Positions 44,586 to 53,186 of a DNA stretch of 64,000 nt are shown here, piece by piece (the stretch's first letter is position 1; each line of letters opens with the position of its first letter). Made by a program: the position numbers and the translations under genes. This stretch comes from JADJPO01 sp963724535 (GTDB taxonomy: Bacteria; Actinomycetota; Actinomycetes; Actinomycetales; Kineosporiaceae), in the NCBI GenBank assembly GCA_963724535.1, contig CAVRVD010000017.1, positions 434,001-498,000 of the forward strand. Reading direction: 5' to 3'. Under the pieces are notes generated by a model that worked only from the letters and a program-made list of their open reading frames with translations, was not told the origin of the DNA and made no database searches.

Positions 44586-45413
44586 GTGGCGTTCTCCCGT
44601 TCTCGCGGCCTCCTCGCCGACAGCGACCAGAGGTCGGCGACCCCTGGACTGGTCGAGACCCGCATCGGGGTGCAGGCGGTGGTGCTGCTCGCAACGGCTG
44701 CGGTCCTCCTGGTGCTGGCCAGCTTCGGCTTCGAGGTGATCCGGCACGGGCTGCAGCTGGACTTCCGGGGCCTGGACAGCCTGCAGGGCTACTTCGACCT
44801 CGATCGGGAGAGCAACATCCCGGCCTGGTTCCAGTCCGCCCTGCTGCTGCTGTGCACCCTGCTGCTGTGGACCGCCGGTGACGACGACGCTCGACGCGGC
44901 GAAGGCCGGGTACGGAGCTGGCGCATCCTGGCCGCCGTCTTCGCCTACCTGTCGGTGGACGAGATCGCCATGCTCCACGAGCGGGCGGACGAACCTCTGC
45001 ACCGGCTGTTCAACACCTCGGGTTTCCTGCTCTGGGCCTGGGTGCTGCTGGCAGCTCCCCTGGTGCTGATCTTCGCCGTGGCCTACCTGCCGTTCCTGTT
45101 CTCCCTGCCGCGCACGACCCGCAACGGCTTCCTCCTGGCCGGAGCCCTCTACGTGGGCGGCGCGATCGTCGTGGAGATGGTCGGCAGCTACCTGTTCACC
45201 CTCGGCGGTCTGGAGTCGTTGGCCTACCAGCTCTCGGCCACCGTCGAGGAGGGCCTGGAGATGGCCGGCCTGCTGGTACTGATCGCCACGTTGGGACGGC
45301 ACGCCGCCTCCCGCGGCACGCCGTCGCCGGGCGCGGGCATCGGCGTCCGCGACGGCGTCGCCACCTCAGCCGCCGAAGGCCCGCAGGTGGTTCTGCGACC
45401 CGGCCAGCAGTGA
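44586..45413 (+). CDS. polytopic membrane protein of unknown function
   Basis: 275 residues if started at GTG 44586. Six to seven membrane helices (VVLLATAAVLLVLASFGFEV, LLLLCTLLLWTAGD, VLLAAPLVLIFAVAYLPFLF) and conserved-looking polar sites SVDEIAMLHERADEPLH and VEEGLEMAG. The open frame continues upstream to ATG 44289 through a soluble stretch (DPVVATNDAYLSTYDFRLKG) that could be a real N-terminal domain, which would give 374 residues. I chose the shorter form because the hydrophobic part begins soon after. Function unknown. Confidence 0.65.
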   Translation: MAFSRSRGLLADSDQRSATPGLVETRIGVQAVVLLATAAVLLVLASFGFEVIRHGLQLDFRGLDSLQGYFDLDRESNIPAWFQSALLLLCTLLLWTAGDDDARRGEGRVRSWRILAAVFAYLSVDEIAMLHERADEPLHRLFNTSGFLLWAWVLLAAPLVLIFAVAYLPFLFSLPRTTRNGFLLAGALYVGGAIVVEMVGSYLFTLGGLESLAYQLSATVEEGLEMAGLLVLIATLGRHAASRGTPSPGAGIGVRDGVATSAAEGPQVVLRPGQQ

Positions 45414-46103
45414 GCTGTACACCCGCTGCACGTCGGGAGCGGTGAGCGACCCGAGCGCCTCGGTGAGGTCGGCGATGTCCATCCGCTCGATCGTCCGCCC
45501 CACCTCCAGCGCCGCGTCGAGCGAGGCCGAGCCCTTGGCGACCAGGTCGGGGTACAGCGCCGCGAACTCGGCGTTGACGAACTCACCGGCGGCCTTGCCG
45601 GACGTCGGGTCGGCCTGGTCGTAGCGGGCCAGCAGGTTTCGCATCGCCTCGAGGTGACGCGACTCGGACGCCGCGATCCGGCTGAACCGAACGTCGCCGG
45701 TCGCCTCACCCAGGGCCACGTACACGTCGTGGGCGAGCTTCTCCTCCTCGGCCATCACCCCCAGGTCCGCCAGCTGGGCGGCGGTGAGGGCTCCGGACGG
45801 CGGCAGCTCGGTCTGGCCCTGCCGGTTCCGGCCCTGCTGCATACCCTGCTGCGTCTGGCCCTGCTGCGTCTGGCCCTGCTGCGCCTGACCCCGCTGGTGC
45901 CCACCCTGCTGCATCCGGCCCTGGCCCTGCCCGTTGCCCCGTCCCTCGTTCTGCCGCGTCTCGGCCTGGCAGTTCGTGCAGGTCTGCTGGCTCTGAGGGG
46001 CCAACGGCTCCGCCGACGACGCCCCGGCGACAGCCGCAGACACCGCGAGGGTGGCTGCGACCGCCCCACCGGCCAACGAGGTCAGGACGAGACTGCGACG
46101 CAT
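45366..46103 (-). CDS. secreted DUF2202 ferritin-like protein
   Basis: 245 residues from ATG 46103. Signal peptide (residues 1-30, LVLTSLAGGAVAATLAVSAA), then a Cys pair TCTNCQ, a Gln/Gly-rich repeat region (GQTQQG units, about 50-95), and a DUF2202 four-helix domain (110-245) with MAEEEKLAHDVYVALGE, SESRHLEAM and a long final helix. The E, E, H, E, H pattern resembles a di-metal ferritin-like site. DUF2202 proteins are exported and of unknown role. Divergent from the OmpR regulator, which may control it. Confidence 0.85.
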   Translation of the reverse strand: MRRSLVLTSLAGGAVAATLAVSAAVAGASSAEPLAPQSQQTCTNCQAETRQNEGRGNGQGQGRMQQGGHQRGQAQQGQTQQGQTQQGMQQGRNRQGQTELPPSGALTAAQLADLGVMAEEEKLAHDVYVALGEATGDVRFSRIAASESRHLEAMRNLLARYDQADPTSGKAAGEFVNAEFAALYPDLVAKGSASLDAALEVGRTIERMDIADLTEALGSLTAPDVQRVYSSLLAGSQNHLRAFGG

Positions 46104-46286
46104 GGCGGACTCCTTCGATGCCGCCGGTCGAGCGGGCCGCGCGACCGGACTCGGTGTGTACTGTCCCGTCGAGCATCGGGGCCGGGCATGGACCCGACCG
46201 CCAGATGATGTGGAGACGATGTGGAGACGCGCCGGGAGCCCGGCACCGGCATCGGCAGCCCAGCGGCTGCAGGCGATGATGGGCTC

Positions 46287-46973
46287 ATGGCCACGGTGCT
46301 GGTCGTCGAGGACGACCGCGACATTCGCGAGGTGCTGCGTCGCTACCTCGAGCGCGCCGACCACGCCGTGCTCACCACGGCGTCCGGCGCCGAGGCCCTC
46401 ACCCTGGTCGAGGGCGGCAGCGTCGATCTGGTACTGCTTGATCTGGGCCTGCCGGACGTGGACGGCCTGGAGGTGCTGCGCGCCGTCCACGACCGCGGCA
46501 GCCCGCCCGTCCTGGTGCTGACCGCCCGCAGTGAGCTGGAGGACAGGATCGCCGGTCTGCGCCTCGGCGCGGACGACTACGTGACCAAGCCGTTCAGCCC
46601 GACCGAGGTGGTGCTGCGCATCGGCGCGATCCTGGCCAGGACCCACGCCTCCGCCGACGCCGTCGACCGGGTCTCCTTCGGCGACGGCCGGCTGGTCCTG
46701 GACCGTTCGCTGCGCCAGGTCCACGTCGCCGGTCGCTCCATCGAGCTGACCGCGACCGAGTGGGGCGTGCTGGACACCCTGGCCTCGGTGCCCGGCCGCC
46801 CGTTCTCACGCTACGAGCTGGTCAACCGGGTGCGGGGCTACGAGTTCGCCGGCTACGAGCGCAGCATGGACTCGCACGTGAAGAACCTGCGGCACAAGCT
46901 CGGCGCCGACGCCGAGGTCATCCAGACCGTCGTCGGCGTCGGCTACCGGCTGGGGCTGCGCCGTGACCACTGA
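46287..46973 (+). CDS. OmpR-family response regulator
   Basis: 228 residues from ATG 46287. Receiver with VVEDDRDIRE, phospho-acceptor Asp in LVLLDLGLPD, VLVLTARSE and DDYVTKPFSP. C-terminal winged helix with LTATEWGVLDTLASVPGRPF and SMDSHVKNLRHKLG. The stop lies 11 bp inside the kinase gene, so the pair is coupled. Start ATG 46287 is preferred over in-frame GTG codons upstream, as it begins the receiver strand. Confidence 0.92.
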   Translation: MATVLVVEDDRDIREVLRRYLERADHAVLTTASGAEALTLVEGGSVDLVLLDLGLPDVDGLEVLRAVHDRGSPPVLVLTARSELEDRIAGLRLGADDYVTKPFSPTEVVLRIGAILARTHASADAVDRVSFGDGRLVLDRSLRQVHVAGRSIELTATEWGVLDTLASVPGRPFSRYELVNRVRGYEFAGYERSMDSHVKNLRHKLGADAEVIQTVVGVGYRLGLRRDH

Positions 46974-48375
46974 CCCCGCCACGGACCACATCGCCGGCCG
47001 GCGGGCCGACCGACTGGGCGACCTCGGACGGCGCCTGGTGCTGGCCTTCGCCGCGGTCGCCTTCGCCGCGGTCGCCCTGGTCACGGTGGCCGCCCTGATC
47101 GGCACCGACCGCGGGCTGGCCGACCAGGTGTCCGCACAGCAGCAGGACGTCGCGACCGCAGTGGCCGAGCAGCTCGCACCGGCGTACGCCGCGGCCGGTG
47201 GCTGGGCGGGCGCCGACCTGTCGGCCGTTCGCGGTGCGACGGGCGGCACCGGCACCCGCCTCACCGTCCTGGACGCGGTCGGCGTCGTCGTTCTCGAGAG
47301 CGGGATGGGCCGACATGGCCAGGGCGGACCGCTGGCAGCCGGGCACACCGAGGGCCGGACCGAGATGGTCAGCGCTCCGGTGCTGGTCGGCGGCGCCCAG
47401 GTGGGCACGGTGGCACTGACCTACTCGACCACCCTGGCCACCACTGGACGGCCGGTGGCCTGGTCCTGGGTGCTCGGGGCCGCGGCCGTGGCCCTGGCCC
47501 TCGCGGTGGCCGCCGGGCTGCTGGTGACCCGCCGGCTCACCCGGCCGCTGCTGGCCCTCACCGAGGCCACCCGCTCCTTCGCCGCCGGCGACCGCTCGGC
47601 CCGACCGACCGAGCGTGGCCCGGGTGAGCTGGGCGAGGTGGCGCAGGCCTTCGACGAGGCGGCCAGCGCCGTCCAGGCCGTCGAGGCGAACCGGCGGCAG
47701 ATGGCCGCCGACGTGGCCCACGAGCTACGCACTCCGCTGGCCGCGCTGCAGGCCGGTCTGGAGGAGCTGCGCGACGGGTTGGTCCCGGCGGATGGCCCGA
47801 CCCTGGCCCGGTTGCACGACCAGAGCCTGCGGCTGGGCCGGGTGGTCGCAGACCTCGCCGAACTGTCCGCCGCTGAAGCCGCCGGGCAGGGGCTGAGCCT
47901 GGCCGTGCAGCCGATGGAGCTGAGCGCGCTGGTCGCGGACGAGTGCGCCGCCCGCGCCGCCGAGCTGCGCGCGGCCGGCCTGGAGCTGCACACCGAGCTG
48001 GCCCCCGGGATCTGGGTCCAGGCGGACCCTGAGCGGATGCACCAGGTGGTCGGCAACCTGGTGCAGAACTGCGTGCGCTACTGCGAGGCGGGTGACGTGG
48101 TCACGGTCAGCGCGACGAGATCGGACGACGCCGCCCACGCCGTCCTCACCGTCACCGACACCGGACCGGGCATCGCTGCCGAGGACCTGCCGCACGTGCT
48201 GACCCGGTTCTGGCGGTCGCGGACGGCGAGGAACCGTTCGGTGGGAAGCGGTCTCGGCCTGGCGATCGTCGCCGAACTCGTCCGCGCACACCACGGGCAG
48301 ATCGACGTCACGTCTCCCGCGACGGACGACGTCCGAGGGACCCTGATCCGCGTCGTCCTACCGGCGTACGGATAG
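46963..48375 (+). CDS. sensor histidine kinase with HAMP domain
   Basis: 470 residues from GTG 46963. Membrane helix near 25-50 (VLAFAAVAFAAVALVTVAAL), an extracellular sensor of about 120 residues, a second helix (WVLGAAAVALALAVAAGLLV), HAMP, then HisKA VAHELRTPLAALQ (phospho-acceptor His), N-box VGNLVQNCVRYC, G1 VTDTGPGIA and G2 GSGLGLAIV. Full-length class I kinase coupled to the OmpR regulator. The adjacent secreted DUF2202 gene is the most likely local target. Confidence 0.92.
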   Translation: MTTDPATDHIAGRRADRLGDLGRRLVLAFAAVAFAAVALVTVAALIGTDRGLADQVSAQQQDVATAVAEQLAPAYAAAGGWAGADLSAVRGATGGTGTRLTVLDAVGVVVLESGMGRHGQGGPLAAGHTEGRTEMVSAPVLVGGAQVGTVALTYSTTLATTGRPVAWSWVLGAAAVALALAVAAGLLVTRRLTRPLLALTEATRSFAAGDRSARPTERGPGELGEVAQAFDEAASAVQAVEANRRQMAADVAHELRTPLAALQAGLEELRDGLVPADGPTLARLHDQSLRLGRVVADLAELSAAEAAGQGLSLAVQPMELSALVADECAARAAELRAAGLELHTELAPGIWVQADPERMHQVVGNLVQNCVRYCEAGDVVTVSATRSDDAAHAVLTVTDTGPGIAAEDLPHVLTRFWRSRTARNRSVGSGLGLAIVAELVRAHHGQIDVTSPATDDVRGTLIRVVLPAYG

Positions 48376-48391
48376 GCACCCCGGCGGCCGG

Positions 48392-49288
48392 TCATCCGGT
48401 GTGGGACTCGCTCCCCATGCCGACGGCCTTGACCGTCTCCAGCTTCGCCTCCTCGGCCTCGGTGCGCCCGGTGCCGCGTCGCTTCAGCCGCTCGTCGACC
48501 CTGGTCGCCAGGGTGGTCAGCGAGAAGTTCATGAGGATGAACAGGAGCGCGGCGAACAGGTACGCCGGGACGGTGTTCGCGTAGGCCGAGCCGAGCGTCT
48601 TCGACCAGATCAACAGCTCGGGGTAGAGGATGATGTACCCGAGGGCGGTGTCCTTGAGCGCGACGACCAGCTGTCCGATCAGGGCGGGAAGCATGGCGGT
48701 GATCGCCTGCGGCAGCTGGACGAGCCGCAAGGTCTGGAACGGGGTGAGCCCGACTGACAGGCCCGCCTCGGACTGCCCACGGGGCAGGGCGTGCACGCCG
48801 GAGCGCACCAGCTCGGCGACCACCGAGCCGTTGTAGAGCATCAGCGCGATGACGACGGCGGCGAACGGCTGGACCGCGTTGGTGAAGATCCCGTTCTGGG
48901 AGAAGTAGAAGAACAGGAAGATCATCATCAGCAGCACCGGGACGGACCGGAAGAACTCCACGATGATGCTGCTGACCCAGCGGATGGGCGCGGACTCCGC
49001 CAGGCGCCCCATCCCGAAGACGAGGCCGAAGACGATGGCCATGACCACGGCCAGCGCGGCGGCACGCAACGTCCCCCACAGCCCACGGAGCAGGTACTCG
49101 CGCCAGACCTCGCCGTCGAAGAACGGCGTCCACTTGTCGGCCTCGAGCTGGCCGGCATCGGACATCTTCTGCCAGGCCAGGTAGAAGACGAACAGCACGA
49201 GCAGGATCCCGACACCGGTCAGGATGTTGTGCCGCACCCTGGCCTTGGGACCCGGGGCGTCGAAGAGGACCATCTGCGGACTGCTCAC
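48392..49288 (-). CDS. gluD: glutamate ABC transporter permease
   Basis: 298 residues from GTG 49288 behind GAGGAGGT. HAAT-family permease: a first helix at 20-40, WGTLRAAALAVVMAIVFGLV, the EAA-loop region with EAGLSVGLTPFQTLRLVQLP, and FAALLFILMNFSLT. Fourth gene of gluABCD. With GluC it forms the membrane channel for glutamate or a close amino acid. A charged C-terminal tail (TEAEEAKLETVK) is typical of actinobacterial GluD. Confidence 0.9.
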   Translation of the reverse strand: MSSPQMVLFDAPGPKARVRHNILTGVGILLVLFVFYLAWQKMSDAGQLEADKWTPFFDGEVWREYLLRGLWGTLRAAALAVVMAIVFGLVFGMGRLAESAPIRWVSSIIVEFFRSVPVLLMMIFLFFYFSQNGIFTNAVQPFAAVVIALMLYNGSVVAELVRSGVHALPRGQSEAGLSVGLTPFQTLRLVQLPQAITAMLPALIGQLVVALKDTALGYIILYPELLIWSKTLGSAYANTVPAYLFAALLFILMNFSLTTLATRVDERLKRRGTGRTEAEEAKLETVKAVGMGSESHTG

Positions 49289-49337
49289 GGCCGGACCTCC
49301 TCGGGCAGGACGTGGACCGAGCATGCATCGGTGATCG

Positions 49338-50000
49338 TCATCGCTTCACCGCCAGGCGCCGGGACAGGTTGGTCATGTAGATCCCCAGCGGCAGGGTGAG
49401 GATCACGAAGCCGAGGGCGAAGACGAAGAAGATGTCCAGCGACGCGCCCTCGTTCTCCACCACCGTGGCCATCAGCCTGGCCGATTCCGGGTTGCCGATC
49501 GCTGCGGCCACTGTGGTGTTCTTGATCAACGCGATCATCGTGGAGCCGAGCGGGGCGATGGCACCGCGGAAGGCCTGCGGCAGGATCACCTCGCGCAGGC
49601 TCAGGGTGAAGGTCAGGCCGATCGAACGGGCCGCCTCGGCCTGACCTGCCGGAACCGTGTTGACACCGGAGCGCAGGGCCTCCGCGACGAACGCCGCGTG
49701 GTAGAGCGACAGCATCACGATCGCCCACCAGTAGACGTTGGTCGTGGCCTGTCGGCTGATCTGCAGGCCGAGGATGAAGGTCAGACCGAGGATGCTCAGC
49801 ACCATGAGCAGGGTCAGTGGGGTGTTCCGGATGATGTTGACGTAGCCCGCGCCGATCGTGCGCAGCACGGTCACCGGCGAGACCCGCATGATCGCCACGA
49901 TGGTGCCGACCACCAGGGAGCCGAACGCCGACAACACCGACAGCTGGATGGTCATCCAGAACGCGCTGAGGACGTCGTACTCACTGAAGAGCGCGCCCAT
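49338..50000 (-). CDS. gluC: glutamate ABC transporter permease
   Basis: 220 residues from ATG 50000. HAAT-family permease with helices at 18-45 and after, an EAARSIGLTFTLSLREVILP coupling loop contacting the ATPase, and FFVFALGFVILTLPLGIYMT. Lies between GluB and GluD with short gaps, in one operon. Forms a heterodimer with GluD. Confidence 0.92.
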   Translation of the reverse strand: MGALFSEYDVLSAFWMTIQLSVLSAFGSLVVGTIVAIMRVSPVTVLRTIGAGYVNIIRNTPLTLLMVLSILGLTFILGLQISRQATTNVYWWAIVMLSLYHAAFVAEALRSGVNTVPAGQAEAARSIGLTFTLSLREVILPQAFRGAIAPLGSTMIALIKNTTVAAAIGNPESARLMATVVENEGASLDIFFVFALGFVILTLPLGIYMTNLSRRLAVKR

Positions 50001-50090
50001 GACTCACCTTCTCCCAGCAGAGGATCCGACACCGCCCGACCTGTGCGTGGCACCCGTCGGCCGGGGCCGACGGGCACCACGCAGGTCAGG

Positions 50091-50942
50091 TCAGGAGCAG
50101 GCGTCCGGGGTGGGCGGGTTGCCCTCACCGGGCTCGTACCCGGCGGCGCCGAGGTTGTCGTCGACGGCCTTCTGCCAGGAACCGTCCTCGATCATGGAGG
50201 TGATCGCGTCGGTCACGTTCTGGCACAGCGCTGTGTCGCCCTTCTTGAGGCCGATGCCGTAGCGCTCCTCGGAGAAGGTGCTGCCGACCACCTTGAGCTT
50301 GCCCTGGTACTGCTCCTGGGAGGCGTAGCCGGCCAGGATCGTGTCGTCGGTGGTGACCGCGTCGATCCCGCCGGAGGCCAGGGCCGAGACACACTCGGAG
50401 TAGGTGCCGAACTCCTGCAGGTTCACGCCTGGCACCTGCTCACTGACCTTCTGCGCCGACGTGGAGCCGGTCACCGAGCAGAGCTGCTTGCCCTCCAGGG
50501 AGTCCACACCGGTGATCGCGGTGTCGTCGGCACGGACCAGCAGGTCCTGTCCGGCGATGAAGTACGGCCCAGCGAAGGAGACCTTTTCCTTGCGGGCGTC
50601 GGTGATCGAGTAGGTGGCGACCACGAGGTCGACCTGACCGGTGTCGATCAGCGTCTCGCGCTGGGCGCTGGGGGCCTGGATCCACTCGATCTCGTCCGCC
50701 GGAGTGCCGAGCTTGTCGGCCACGTAGGTCGCGACGTCCACGTCGAGACCCTTGTACTCACTGCCCTCCTTCAGGCCCAGACCCGGCTGGTCGAACTTGA
50801 TGCCGATCTTCAGGGCACCCCCACCGCCATCGCCAGCGCCACTGCCGCTGTCGGTGGCAGCGTCGTCTGAGCCACCACAGGCGGCCAGCGCGAGGGTCAG
50901 CGCGGCGGCGGCTCCGATGGTTCCGATGCGTCGTACGGTCAT
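50091..50942 (-). CDS. gluB: glutamate-binding lipoprotein
   Basis: 283 residues. Lipobox at LALAACGG (Cys about 22), a Gly/Ser-rich linker, then a type II periplasmic-binding fold: KIGIKFDQPGLGL, DLVVATYSITDARKEKVSF, GSTFSEERYGIGLKKGD. Binds glutamate or aspartate outside the membrane and delivers it to GluCD. Cys pairs in the second lobe may form disulphides. Standard length. Confidence 0.92.
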   Translation of the reverse strand: MTVRRIGTIGAAAALTLALAACGGSDDAATDSGSGAGDGGGGALKIGIKFDQPGLGLKEGSEYKGLDVDVATYVADKLGTPADEIEWIQAPSAQRETLIDTGQVDLVVATYSITDARKEKVSFAGPYFIAGQDLLVRADDTAITGVDSLEGKQLCSVTGSTSAQKVSEQVPGVNLQEFGTYSECVSALASGGIDAVTTDDTILAGYASQEQYQGKLKVVGSTFSEERYGIGLKKGDTALCQNVTDAITSMIEDGSWQKAVDDNLGAAGYEPGEGNPPTPDACS

Positions 50943-51007
50943 TCGGGCATCTCCTTGTGTGTCGGATCAGGCATACGAGCGCATGCCGACTCGCCGGTGG
51001 ACGGACA

Positions 51008-51748
51008 TCAGTGGGTGAGGATCTTGCTGAGGAAGTCCTTGGCCCGATCGCTCTTCGGGTTGGTGAAGAACTCCTCCGGTGTGGCCTGCTCCACGAGCCG
51101 GCCGTCGTCCATGAAGGAGACCCGGTTTGCGGCCTTGCGGGCGAAGCCCATCTCGTGGGTGACCACGATCATCGTCATGCCGCTCTTGGCCAGCTCGACC
51201 ATGACGTCGAGCACTTCGTTGATCATCTCGGGGTCCAGGGCCGAGGTGGGCTCGTCGAACAGCATCACCTTCGGCTCCATCGCCAGGGAGCGGGCGATGG
51301 CCACGCGCTGCTGCTGCCCACCGGACAGCTGCGCCGGGTACTTGGCCGCCTGAGCCGTCACACCGACCCGCTCGAGCAACTCTTTCGCACTCTTCTCGGC
51401 CTCGGCCTTGCTCTTCTTGCGCACCTTGGTCGGACCCAGGGTGACGTTCTCCAGGATCGTCTTGTGCGCGAAGAGGTTGAAGCTCTGGAACACCATGCCG
51501 ACGTCGGCACGCAGGCCGGCCAGGGCCTTGCCCTCCTGAGGGAGCTCCGTGCCGTCGATGGTGATCGAGCCCGACTCGAAGGTCTCGAGGCGGTTGATCG
51601 TACGGATCAAGGTCGACTTCCCCGAGCCCGACGGACCGATGAGGATGACGACCTCGCCCTTTCCCACGACCATGTTGACGTCCTTGAGGACGTGCAGGTC
51701 ACCGAAGTGCTTGTTCACGTCCTTGAGGACGACGAGGGGCTCGCTCAT
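51008..51748 (-). CDS. gluA: glutamate ABC transporter ATPase
   Basis: 246 residues. Walker A GPSGSGKS at 38-45, Q-loop VFQSFNLF, signature LSGGQQQR, Walker B VMLFDEPTSALD and H-loop VVTHEM. First gene of the operon. The gene order A-B-C-D and sequences match the actinobacterial glutamate uptake system. A nitrogen- or glutamate-responsive promoter probably lies upstream of 51748, but I see no clear operator. Confidence 0.93.
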   Translation of the reverse strand: MSEPLVVLKDVNKHFGDLHVLKDVNMVVGKGEVVILIGPSGSGKSTLIRTINRLETFESGSITIDGTELPQEGKALAGLRADVGMVFQSFNLFAHKTILENVTLGPTKVRKKSKAEAEKSAKELLERVGVTAQAAKYPAQLSGGQQQRVAIARSLAMEPKVMLFDEPTSALDPEMINEVLDVMVELAKSGMTMIVVTHEMGFARKAANRVSFMDDGRLVEQATPEEFFTNPKSDRAKDFLSKILTH

Positions 51749-51966
51749 ACCGACGGAACCTACCGGAACGTCATGGCGCAGTGGATCAGCCAGCGGCGAA
51801 ACGTTCCCAGATCGATACCCGCCCCTCAGCCGGCGGCATGGAACGCCAGGTCAGGAGCCCATGCCCGGTCGGCGACGCCACTGCAAGCGGTTACAGAACC
51901 TGGGCCGACGGGTTAGAGCCCGAGCTGACGGCGTCGGTCCGGGCGGCCGCGAGGGCTCGCCGTCCG

Positions 51967-53019
51967 TCAGAGGACCGGACCCTGGTCGACCGGGGGCCTC
52001 CCGCCGATCTTCTGCGTCGGGTCCGGGGTCACCGGACGCTCCTGGGCGTGCGCCGCCGGACCCCGGCGGGCCGCCGCCCGCACCGGGTCGGGCCAGATGG
52101 TGTCCAGGGTGGCGTTCAGCGCCGCCCCGATAAGGACCGCGATCGCCAGGAAGTACAGCCAGATCAGGACGACGATCGGCGCCGCGAGCGGGCCGTAGAT
52201 CGATGCCCCGCCCACCGAGGCGGCCACGATCACCCGCAGCACTGCGCTGGCCGCCGTCCAGATCACCAGCGCCAGCACCGCGCCCGGGATCTCCCGGCGC
52301 CAGGGCACCCGGACTGGGGTGGCCACGTGGTAGAGGGTGGTCAGCAACACCACCGAGAACACGATGACCACCGGCCAGTACAGCAAGGACAGCCAGGTCA
52401 GGTCCGGCATGCCGTCGACCCGGGCCCGCAGGAACCGGCCGACCAGGTCCGGACCGATCAGTACCAGTGGGAAGGCCACGGCCCCCAGCACCAGGGTCAG
52501 CACGTAGAGCGAGAACGACAGCGCCCGGGTGCGGACGATGCCCCGCTGGCCGCCCAGCCCGTACATGATCGAGACGGTATCCACGTACACGTTCAGTGCC
52601 CGCGACCCCGACCACAGCGACAGCAGGAACCCGATCGAGACGATCTCTAGGCGCCCGCCCTGGGCGACCTCGTCGAAGGTCGGCAGGATCACGTTGCGCA
52701 CGGCATCCTCGGTCAGCGCCGCGCCGGCGAGATCCTGGATCTGCTGCTTCAGGTCGGCCACGACGTCCGCCCCGATCCAGTTGCCGACGTAGCCCAGAGC
52801 AGCCACCAGACCCAGCACCAACGGGGGCAGGGACAGCAGGGCGAAGAAGCCGGCCTCCGCGGCCAGTCCGGTGACCCGGTAGCGCAGACAGGCCCGGGTC
52901 GTGCCGGCGACGACGCGGCCGAGGCCGCGTACCGTCGCCCGAACTCCGACCCGGCGGGCGTCACGCACTCCGGGACGCACTCCCGGCGGACGGCGTGGGG
53001 TCACCAGGATCCCGCTCAC
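51967..53019 (-). CDS. YihY/BrkB-family membrane protein
   Basis: 350 residues from GTG 53019 (a second GTG directly upstream is possible). Six membrane helices with the YihY/BrkB motifs GLAAEAGFFALLSLPPLVLG, LSLWSGSRALNVYVDTV and YGPLAAPIVVLIWLYFLAIA. The family is often misannotated as ribonuclease BN. It is an inner-membrane protein of uncertain function, with a role in virulence or transport claimed in some species. The C-terminal 40 residues are Pro/Arg-rich and variable. Confidence 0.85.
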   Translation of the reverse strand: MSGILVTPRRPPGVRPGVRDARRVGVRATVRGLGRVVAGTTRACLRYRVTGLAAEAGFFALLSLPPLVLGLVAALGYVGNWIGADVVADLKQQIQDLAGAALTEDAVRNVILPTFDEVAQGGRLEIVSIGFLLSLWSGSRALNVYVDTVSIMYGLGGQRGIVRTRALSFSLYVLTLVLGAVAFPLVLIGPDLVGRFLRARVDGMPDLTWLSLLYWPVVIVFSVVLLTTLYHVATPVRVPWRREIPGAVLALVIWTAASAVLRVIVAASVGGASIYGPLAAPIVVLIWLYFLAIAVLIGAALNATLDTIWPDPVRAAARRGPAAHAQERPVTPDPTQKIGGRPPVDQGPVL

Positions 53020-53186
53020 CACGGTCCCGGGTGCGGGTGCGGGTGCACCCCGCCTCTGCCACGCATGCACCCACCGTAGCCAGTCACCGGCGCGTCGGGC
53101 TGCGGCCACGCCGGACGGTGACCGGGCGCGCACAGCCGGCGGGTCACGCGGGCAGGGTCGCTGGGTCGAGTCGGTACGGTGAGCCG

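Noticed and set aside
45840..45910. Short direct repeats that might suggest a CRISPR array
   Set aside because: They are 15-bp in-frame codon repeats encoding GQTQQG units in the DUF2202 protein. No spacers or cas genes exist in the window.
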